DNA of 64,000 nucleotides from Nemophila menziesii (taxonomy: Eukaryota; Streptophyta; Magnoliopsida; Boraginales; Hydrophyllaceae), in assembly GCA_029959085.1 (NCBI GenBank), contig JARWIR010000011.1, positions 8,805,840-8,869,839 of the forward strand. The letters are read 5' to 3'. The notes under the pieces were generated by a model. That model worked only from the letters and a program-made list of their open reading frames with translations, had not been told where the DNA came from and did not search any database. The stretch's first letter is position 1, and every line of letters starts with the position of its first letter. Both the position numbers and the translations under genes were made by a program. Shown piece by piece: positions 55,890 to 64,000 of this stretch.

Positions 55890-57472
55890 TGATATCTCCC
55901 TAAATGTTCTAATTTTATGCCCTTGGGAGACATCATTTTTGGTGTTTATTCGACTATTTAGATAGACTTTTGGTATTAAAATGTAATAAATCGATTTTCC
56001 TCTTTTAATTCTAGTATTTTTCATTTATTAAACTTTTACGCAAAATATTGTTTGTTTTGAGTGAAAAGTTGTAGGTTTTGAATACTAGCTAGGAGAGGAA
56101 CTAAAGAATAAATTCAAAGATCGTGTAATGAAGTCAAAGCAAGAAGAAATATCTCGAAAGAATTGATCATTTGAAGCTGCAAATCTGGAAAGTTGATAAA
56201 GGTTGCTGATTCCGAGCCATCTAAGAGTGGATTTAGCCTCTTACTTGTAAAGAGAAATTGTTGCCCATAGAGTTACGGAACTTTAGAAACTGGAATAAGC
56301 TCAATCCGAGTTGAAACGAGCCGTTTAGATCTGATTCAGTGAAAGTGGTGCAGCAGTTACGGGATTTGGGCTTAATTAGTGGACTTGAGCTTTTCTAATT
56401 TTCATTTAATCCCTATGAAAATTCCTAGTCCGAATTTCAGCTTATAAAAGGGCTTTGGACTTCTATTTTCAGTACCTTTTTCATAATATTTCATACGCTT
56501 AAGAGTCAGACACCAGTGAAGAAGGTAGAGCAAGGAAGAGAAGAAGCAAGAGCTGGAGACTGTCTATATCTCCAATTCTCAGCCAATTCAACTCCGTAAT
56601 TAGGTTCTTCTATTTTATTCTGTAAAAAATTATGAACTCAATTATTTCTATAGTTTTTTTCTTTTCAATTATTATGAGGTAAACTTAAATAGTGCTTGAG
56701 AACGCATAATGGGTTAATCCCAATTTGATTTTGTTTCATGTGTTTGGATTTGGGATTTTTATAATTGAAATCAAATTGGGTAAATTGTATTTTTCATTAA
56801 TTTGCTTTTATTTACTATGAATGACGTAATTAACCAATCATAGGACTTAGTATCTAAGCTATTCCATTTAGTGGCGAATGGATCACCTTGACGGGGGGTC
56901 TGGTTACAGAACCAATTAATGAATGTAGGATAGAAATTAGAGACTCTGACGAGCTTAATTAATCCTATGGCCAATTAGGTAGAATAGACTTAATCACTTG
57001 AAGGTGGACTATAATCACCCTAACGGGGTTCGTAGCACCCAAAAGTAGCTCCTTAGTCCACCCTGACGGGGGTAAGGAGAATTCTGAATCCTGACCAATA
57101 CATATTTACCGATTTGTCCCTTAAACATGACATGAAATGAATGATAATGAGGTGAAACCCTTGCGTCTCTCAAGTACTGCCTTTCCTACCTTGTGTAAAC
57201 TACTTTATTTTCTAGCGTCTAGTTTAATCTTTGCATTAATTTAGTATTTTAATTATTTGTCTTAGTCCTAGAAAAACCAAACAACCATTCTTAAAACAAT
57301 CTATCTGTTTTTACGTGCAATTAACTACTATTCAATAAGCATTAGAGTCAACCAATCCGTCCCCGAGAACGAATCTGTATTATCACATATATTACTTGGG
57401 ACAACCGTACACTTGCGGTTGTGGTTCTCTTATCCTTATTGCATTATTTTTAGAACACACAAAGGACCACCA
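55890..57472 (+). repeat. 3' LTR of G
   Basis: TGATATCTCC to GGACCACCA, 1,583 bases, same family as the LTRs of C and F on the opposite strand. TATAAAAG at 56443-56450. A head inverted repeat, GGGAGACATCA, is near 55926. Confidence 0.88.
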
Positions 57473-57644
57473 GATGTGTGTTTGGAATGAAATAGGAGGA
57501 AGGATTAAATGTTTATAGGTGTTGTAGTGGTGTGTTGCAGGTATATAATGGGGTTGAGATTGTTTATAATGATATATTGCACAAGATTCTAGGTTGAAAA
57601 GGCAAAAACTAGGGATTAATAAGGTTTAGGTTAATTTCCCTGCT

Positions 57645-58055
57645 GGTCGGGCCGGCATACCGGTTAGATGGCCGGCTAGCCGGTCTCAGACCGTGCCGAC
57701 ATGTGCGACCACGGTTTTGCTAGTCTCCTTTCGGTTGTGACCCTGATTTCATGAACCGTGGCACAGTTGTTTTTCAAAACAGTGGGCCGGCATACCGGTA
57801 AGATGACCGGCTAGCCGGTCCCAAACGGTATCGAGGTTCGCGGGGACGGTTTTTCCTAGGTGCTCTCGGCACTGTACCCGTTGTCTCGTACCGTCCACGG
57901 TTTTCTTGTTTCGCAAGCATAACGCTCCTCTGACCGGCATACTGGTCAGGCTTTTTGATTTTTCTCTTCGTCTCGGAAGTGTACCTAATTTCGTGTACCG
58001 TGCGACGGTTTTGACCCACCGGTATACCGGTGGTTTCGCCCGGTATGCCGGTCAG
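57645..58055 (-). repeat. CCGG-N4-CCGG dyad array of H
   Basis: Pairs near 57654 and 57786: CCGGCATACCGG, an 8-base spacer, then CCGGCTAGCCGG, the second inside a perfect ACCGGCTAGCCGGT palindrome. Further single or weaker dyads lie near 57933 and 58020 (CCGGTATACCGG). Between them are ACGGTTTT and CACGGTTTT segments. Confidence 0.85.
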
Positions 58056-58275
58056 CTCTGCAGATTTTTTTTTATTTTCCGCTCCTTAACACCCCAAACT
58101 CAATTCTTACACACTTAACACACTACCTTTCTCATCTTTTCAAAAATAGACATTAAGACACGACAATTACTTCTAATATACACCAGGAATTGAAAAAACG
58201 TTAAAGCAATAAACTAATATACAATTGAAATGGCTTTTGTTTAATGTCGTTAAGCTCGACGAGTTACCACTCGCA

Positions 58276-61051
58276 TCATTTTTTAACATAACCTCCCCAG
58301 CAGTAAGTGAGTTAATCAACATTTGCTACGCAGAATTTGCATCCTTGGCTCTTATTCCAACTTGTTTATCCGAGATAACCTTTGTGACCGTGAAGGGTCC
58401 TAGCCAAGAAATTTTGGATTCACGTGCTTTCGGAGGAGGATCAGGCTTTTTCATTGCAACTTCTTCGCCCACTCTGAACTCCTTCTTCTTTCTTTCTTTC
58501 CGGTTCTTTTGGAACCTTCATAGCACTCGCCTTATCTTTCTTCCTTGCATGATTAAGGTGTGGACTTTCCTTAGTATATGGAGTATCTTTATTAGGTGGT
58601 TTCTTTCGTAGATCTCTGTCCTCCATTCGTAAAGTTTCCACAACCTTAGTTGGATCTTTTTATACTTGTTCAATCACATATAACCAGAAGCAATCCTCCT
58701 TGGAATCTGGGAACTTCATTGGCTTACACACGTTGAATTTTACCTCCTCGTCTTGGGTACGCATAATATTTTCTCCATTCTCTACATCAATAAGACTACG
58801 CCCTGTGGCTAGGAATGGTCTTCCCAAGATGATGAGGACATTCCTATCCGCGTCATAATCAAGTATAAAAAAATCAATACGAAAAATTAACGTACCTTCC
58901 TTGACGAGGACATCTTCTACTCGTCCCTCTGGATATGAGAGTGATCTGTCAGCCATTTGCAAAACCATAAAGGTTGGTTTTGCGATTCCTATCTCCAATT
59001 TCTTAAAAATTGATTTGGGCATAATATTAATACTCGCTTCCAAGTCGTACAAAGATTTTCCTTGCCACTTAGTACCAATAGAAATCAGAATCGTGAAACT
59101 TCTAGGATAGAGTAATTTAGGTGGAAACTTACTCTGGAAGATGGCACTACATTCTTTTGGCAGACCTATCATTTCATTCTCAAGATACTGGTATTTGATG
59201 GTGATAGCTCTTTTCAGGAATTTCATATATTTTGGTACACCTTTGATGGCCTCTAATAAAGGTATATTAATGTTGAGCATACTCACCCTATTCATGAATC
59301 TCTGATATTCAGCAGTATCTTCTTTGTTCTGAACTCTTGAAGGGAATGGTGGAGGAGGATGGACTTCTATAACATCTTTCTTCTTTGGATTTATTGGAAT
59401 CTTCTCCACTTCCACTACTTCTGGTTCATCTTCTTTTTCCACCACATCCTCTACCGTTTTCATTTTCATAGTTGTTTCTTTTTCTTTCATAACGAGAAAA
59501 GATGGTGGTGGAAGCTTCTTACCACTTCTGAGCGTGATAGCCTTACAATCTTCGTATTGGGTAGGAGCCTCTGTATCACTGGGTAATTGTCCTTGTGGAC
59601 GCTGACTTAATTTCTTTTCTATTTGAGATATCTGATTTTCTAATAATTTAATTGTTGCGGCAGAAGATTGTTTATCTTGGCAAGCTTTCGTTTGAATGTT
59701 GATTAATGTCAGATGGGTTTGTTGAACATCTAACGCACCTTCTTGAGATTGAGCAGGTAGAGCTTTCTGATTCATAGTGTCAGTATAGGTGTCTTGAGGA
59801 GGTTGTCTTTGAGCTTATTTTACGTATCCTTGTCCTCCTTGGTAGTTGTTCTAGATCTTGGTTGGTAATTATTGCCTTGGGGACACGGTTGATATGTGTA
59901 TGTCGGATTAGTGGCCCCACTTGGATTTGAATACTGGAAACCTAGATTATTTCTATTCGGTTGATAACCTTGACCACCTGAATTATAGTTCCCTCGGTTG
60001 GTAACAAACATTACGGCTTTTGGATTGCTTTGACAATGCTCCCAATCATGGTCTTGTACACCACAGTTAGAAAACCCATACACTTATTGTGTAACATTAA
60101 CATATGCTATTCTACGTAAAAAAACCTTTTGTAACAGCTAGAGTAAGCTGTTTCAGTTGTTGCTCAAATGTGTTCTGTAATTTATTCTCCATGGCAGTGA
60201 GTTTTTCCTCAATTACAGAACTACTTTCTTTATAGCCTCCACCTCGGATAAGGATTCTCACAGTATTTCAACCTTTCTCATTCTTCACCGTTCTACTCAA
60301 AATAACCTTAGCGTGAGCTGGTTGTACTTGCAAGAATCCACCACCACAGAGCAAGTCTAAATCTTTTCTTGATTGTCCATCAAGGTCTTTATAAAATATT
60401 GACATTTTTTCTGGTTCTGTAAGGCCATGATCAGGAACTCTTCTCAAGCATAATTGGAATCTTGTCCAACACTTACCCACGGTTTCATCTTGTCCTTATT
60501 CAAATGACGTTAAATCAATTTGTGCATTTATTCTCATGTTAGTCGGATAGTAACGATCAAAGAACGGTGTTTGTAACTCATCCCAGTTAGTAACTAATCA
60601 GGGTTCTTGTAAATCATGTCATACACTTGCTGCATCTATCACGAAAAATCTGAAATTTGCATAATACATCTTCTCCCTGGTCACACATTGCGTTATATAT
60701 GAGTCACATATCTGCATAAATTTCTGTACTACACAAATCAGATCTTCGCCAGGTGATCCATGAAAGTTTCCAAAGTTTTGGAATTGAGCTAGCATACCAG
60801 GATCCGGTATATATCTTGCAACATTAATATTAGAGGGACCAATACCAAGAGCAGGAGCGCGATACGGAGCTTGTTCAGGACCATGTATAAACCACGGATC
60901 ATTATTAACTGGAGGGTGAACTTGTGGAGCAAGAGGAGGATTAAGCTCGAGTTCTTCAGCCATTTTTGCTTCTTTGGCTAATCTCTCTTCCTTTTTCTTG
61001 CTTCTTTTTCTTATTTGCAATTTTGACTAATATCTCGGGATTATCGAGCAT
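58276..61051 (-). pseudogene. gag-pro: gag-protease-integrase-tail polyprotein of H
   Basis: ATG 61051 (MLDNPEIL). The capsid domain is broken by stops (around 60620-60480), and the CCHC knuckle near 60065-60025 has lost its first Cys (F-S-N-C). A 371-codon stretch (59775-58660) holds RSGKKLPPPSF, the spacer, and protease with D-L-E-A-S (Gly to Glu at the active site, probably inactive) and ILGRPF. A Lys-rich linker (NHARKKDKASAMKV) and the SWLGPFTVTKV tail follow, ending in a shifted frame with LTYCWGGYVKK at 58276. There is no RT, RNase H or integrase core, the same plan as F but in a distinct LTR family. Confidence 0.83.
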
Positions 61052-61143
61052 ACACCAAACCTGCAAATCTAAGAAAGAACGAACAAACCAAAGCGTAAAA
61101 CTGAAAAATAAAATAACAATTAAACTACTAAAGATTAACATCG

Positions 61144-61161
61144 TCTACGGCAGCGGTGCCA
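61144..61161 (-). other. Primer binding site of H
   Basis: Element strand TGGCACCGCTGCCGTAGA, six bases inside the LTR; a tRNA-Asp-like site with several changes. Confidence 0.7.
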
Positions 61162-61167
61162 AAAACT

Positions 61168-62697
61168 TGGTGGGTCCTGGGGTGTTATAAAATTAAATAC
61201 TGAAAACAAAGGAACCACAATACCGCAAGTGCACAGTTCTCCAAAAATAATTAAATAAATCGGGTTTCGTTCTCAGAGACGGATTAGGTACAACTCTAGT
61301 TTTAATCAAGTAGTAAGAATAATTATTTAACAAAATAAAGTTTTTTTTTTATTTTCTTAAAAAGCTAAAGGATGCAAATAAAATAAAGACTAATTAAAAT
61401 AAATAACTGAAAAGAAAATAAACAAGTAAAGGACTAACTTCAGAGATGAGAGATGTACTTGAGTCTCGCAAGGAATCCACCTAATTAACGTAATCAATAT
61501 TCAGTTTAAGGGTGGTATTATTATATTTTGCGGGACTCTATTGTCTCCTAGCCCCCTGTCAGGTGGACCTAGGAGCTATCCTAAAGTACTATAAACCCCT
61601 ATATGGGCGAATATGCCTCTTCGGATGTGAAGTATTTATCTCTTTGGCTATGTAATTAGTTAAGCATGTCGGTTAATAACAGACATTACACGGGTATTAC
61701 CTATGATCACTTTTGCCACTAAAGTGAATATCCCAAATACTAAAAGCTATTTCTAATTGTACAGAAAAGAAATAGTAATGAAGAACAAAGTAATATCCAA
61801 GATATAAGACTCAATTCAGTTTAAATCATAAAAAATCCCAAATTCAGAACATAGACTAAATTAATTAGGATTCGTCCCTTTATTGCGATTCTCAAGCACT
61901 AAGGAAATTAGTTCATGACGAAATTAAAAACTGTAATAAAATAAATGAAAGACATAGTTTTCAATTACAGAAAAGAAAGTAGATAACCTAAGGGTTGCGT
62001 TGGCTGTTGTTGTAAGAACATAATTCCTCCAGCTCTAGGATCTCCTCTGCCTTCTTGCTCTGACTTGAAAATATGAAGCGTTAGATGTAATTTTATGAAG
62101 TGTGTGTAAAAAGGAGACTAAACGGTCTATTTATACTAGTAAATTCGGACTAGGTCTTAGGTTAAGAGCATTATGTCAAAATATAAAAAGGCCAAGCCTA
62201 TCTTTTTCCTTGATTCCCGTAACTGGTGTACAACCCTTAGTAAAACGGCTGTAACTTTTGCATAGCAACTCCAAATGGACTCATTCCAGTTTAATAATCT
62301 TCCTAACTCACATAGGCATTTTCTTTATTTCACAGTCCAAAGGCTGAATCCGCATCTAAGTGGTCCAAAAACAGAAATTAGTAACAGCCTTACAGATCTG
62401 CAACTCCTCTAGTCAATTCTTTGGAAATTCTTTTCTTGCCTTTAGCTCCTTTTCTTGATCTAGGACTTTAATTATCACTTCTCCTCATTATCTTGGTTCT
62501 CCATAGAATCCATGAACCTAAGAACTTTATACTAAAAACAAACAAATTAATGCACAAAAGCTCTAAAAATGGTCTAATTCCAAGTGGAGAAAGTGCAATA
62601 TGACGAAGTACGCATAAAATTCTATCAAATAAGTCAAATATTCACCTAAAATGATGTATCCTAAGGGATAATATTTATAACAAATATGGAGACATCA
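61168..62697 (-). repeat. 5' LTR of H
   Basis: 1,530 bases, TGGTGGGTCC to GAGACATCA on the + strand. TATAAATA (- strand) at 62128-62135. The head inverted pair at 62652 and 62688-62697 has one mismatch. Confidence 0.85.
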
Positions 62698-63180
62698 GAA
62701 ACCGACCTTTTAATATGAAACAATGAGAATTCTAAACTACTAGAATTAGTACATTCGGACCTAAATGTTTTTATGAATTCTGCTTGTAAAGGAGAAAACC
62801 CATGCTATATAACCTTCACAGGAGACTATTCTAGGTTTATGAAAGTATATCTCCTAGTACTAAAAGTGGAACGGAGCATCTGTTTATAAAATATAAGGTC
62901 AAGGTTGAAAACCAACTATTTTGCTAAATCAAAAGACTTAAGGCGCGCATGTTGTTCTGAATTCCTTAAGATAGCTTTGTGACTTTAACGGAATTATCAA
63001 TGAACTTAGTGCCTTACAAAACCCTACGTAATAACATAGCTAAAGGTTATGATAATCGGTTCTGGCCCACCAACTCAAATGTGGGGGTATCTAGAAAAGT
63101 TTTACCGAGTTCTAAGTATGGTCACAGTTGGACAGAATACAATAGACTTTACAGTTATGGGATATGACATGAATGTATAA
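62698..63180 (+). pseudogene. copia integrase fragment
   Basis: Around 62795-62880 the frame reads CYITFTGDYSRFMKVYLL, the start of the copia integrase catalytic core (usually with an Asp pair where this has G-D). Stops follow. No second Asp or Glu, RT or RNase H is recognisable, so most of pol is deleted. Confidence 0.65.
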
Positions 63181-63192
63181 ATCGTCTTAATA

Positions 63193-63475
63193 AATTCATA
63201 GCCACTCGTGGTGGTCCTATTGAGAATGACTCGATGAATTCACTTATAAGGCGTATCATTCTAGGAAGAACTCGAGGATGATTGTTCAACTCATAATGAA
63301 TTCATAGCCATTATATGGTAGTCCTTTAGAGAAAGACTTGATGAATTCATGGTAAAAAGTGAGACTCAACATATAATGATAGAAATTCAAGAGACGTCCT
63401 TAATGATCTCATATGAATAAGTCCATAAATTTCATGGCCCACAAGGGGTGGTCCTTAGAGAAGGACTTGATGAAC
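63193..63475 (+). repeat. Three imperfect repeats in the copia 3' UTR
   Basis: Copies at 63193-63240, 63299-63350 and 63427-63475 share AATTCATAGCC, GTGGTCCT...GAGAA-GAC and TTGATGAATT. Each contains a small inverted repeat (GTCCTT-AGAG-AAGGAC in the third). Confidence 0.65.
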
Positions 63476-63705
63476 TAACTGAAGGGTGATGTTCGAGGCA
63501 ACCGTAACTTTCAGTAGGGTAGAGTATGTGTTGTGAGGGTCTCTATCAAAACTATTAAGTTCAAGAGTAAGTTCACTTAAATGGAATTTGGTGGTTGCCT
63601 CACTTCAGTACGTGTCTATTCAAATCGAAAGATATTGCCACTTAAGTACAATTCACTAAAATACTAGCAGTTATGGATACCTTTTCACCTTCTCTCGCAA
63701 AAATC

Positions 63706-63718
63706 CTGAGTGGGGGAT
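63706..63718 (+). other. Polypurine tract of the copia element
   Basis: CTGAGTGGGGGAT immediately precedes the TGTTGG start of the 3' LTR. Confidence 0.8.
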
Positions 63719-64000
63719 TGTTGGAATTTAAGTTAATAAATTATGTTTGAATCATGTTTAATACATGGCATTGACTAATTCCATTCATGGCTCTTATGGG
63801 AGAAGTGGAAAAGACATTTTTTGTGAAGAAAATGTCCCACATAGGAGCAGAGTTAGAAAATAAATTAGCTTAAAATATCTTACCTATCTATTCCTAACAA
63901 AAGATCTAAAGGCTAGGAAAGCCAAAAGGGAAAGGCAAAGCCCCACACGCGCGCAGCACCACCACCACCACCCGTCCGGCACGGCGCGGCGTGATGCGGC
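63719..64000 (+). repeat. 3' LTR of the copia element (cut by window end)
   Basis: Matches 43816-44097 with scattered differences. Confidence 0.88.

Larger units (their letters stand above)
54836..57472 (+). mobile_element. Athila-like element G, 3' part (C/F family)
   Basis: From about 54850 it matches the reverse of C near 20400-20520: GAGTTTGGGGTCGAAAA at 54980, then the dyad array, 3' non-coding region, polypurine tract (55874-55889) and LTR. All of gag-pol and ORF3 and the 5' LTR are missing. Right of its LTR, H begins, so G had inserted into H and its left part was later lost. Confidence 0.8.
57473..62697 (-). mobile_element. Athila-like element H (non-autonomous, 3' end lost)
   Basis: From right to left: 5' LTR (61168-62697), primer site (61144-61161), gag-PR-tail (61051-58276), hairpin (58246-58260), CACCCCAAACTC motif (about 58090), dyad array (57645-58055) and a short leader piece. 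It ends at 57473 against the LTR of G. ORF3, the 3' region and the 3' LTR are missing. Confidence 0.85.
43816..64000 (+). mobile_element. Ty1/copia element, heavily interrupted
   Basis: The 5' LTR starts TGTTGGAATTTAAG at 43816, and the same start recurs at 63719 after a polypurine tract. Between them are gag (44804-45040, continuing 53890-54156), zinc knuckle and protease (54350-54835), a piece of integrase (62755-62935) and a repeat-bearing 3' UTR. F is inserted in gag; the G/H block replaces the protease-to-integrase interval. RT and RNase H are not present. The right end is outside the window. Confidence 0.85.

Noticed and set aside
62979..63167. 62-codon frame near the copia 3' end
   Set aside because: No similarity to copia RT or RNase H that I can see; short and out of step with the integrase fragment.

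Overview
This window is plant nuclear DNA made almost entirely of retrotransposons inserted into one another. I see no host gene, tRNA, rRNA or CRISPR array. A seed-plant genome is indicated by Athila-lineage Ty3/gypsy elements (tRNA-Asp-like primer sites, Athila-type gag, protease and RT), a Ty1/copia element with a UBN2-type gag, and an L1-type plant LINE with a zf-RVT finger. I cannot name the species.

Layout, with Athila-like elements lettered A to H. A (+ strand, 1-8642) runs from inside its 5' LTR to a complete 3' LTR and abuts B. B (- strand, 8643-29534) is split by C (- strand, 15192-27934), which has a perfect 5-bp target duplication, TCGAG. B sits in D (- strand, 29535-35187), which sits in E (+ strand, 35188-38986). 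Next come a fragment of another LTR (38987-39373) and a decayed LINE (39374-43815). A copia element (43816 to beyond 64000) interrupts the LINE. Its gag is split by F (- strand, 45041-53889, target duplication AATTC/AGTTC), and its PR-IN region is replaced by a scrambled block of G (+ strand, about 54850-57472) next to H (- strand, 57473-62697).

Only C still has a recognisable gag-PR-RT-RNaseH-IN polyprotein, and it is broken by a nonsense codon and frameshifts. A, B, F and H share a reduced plan: gag, protease, then directly a short module like the end of integrase (SW-GPF-VTK), ending near WGGY, with no RT, RNase H or integrase core. D has lost protease as well. F shares LTRs, primer site and 3' region with C, so the two look like a non-autonomous/autonomous pair.

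Downstream of gag-pol the elements share an ordered non-coding programme. It comprises: a small hairpin after the gag-pol stop; an array of paired CCGG-N4-CCGG dyads, sometimes followed by a TATA box; ORF3 (the 'putative plant transposon protein' family, with a coiled-coil end); a GAGTCGTG/CACGACTC hairpin after ORF3; a long-range CTTTGCCGG/CCGGCAAAG stem with a compensatory change in D; several copies of a GAGTTGGGG motif that matches the polypurine tract; and an inverted repeat at the head of each LTR. This repeated architecture, more than any single gene, is the most interesting content. It is read from sequence only; function is inferred.
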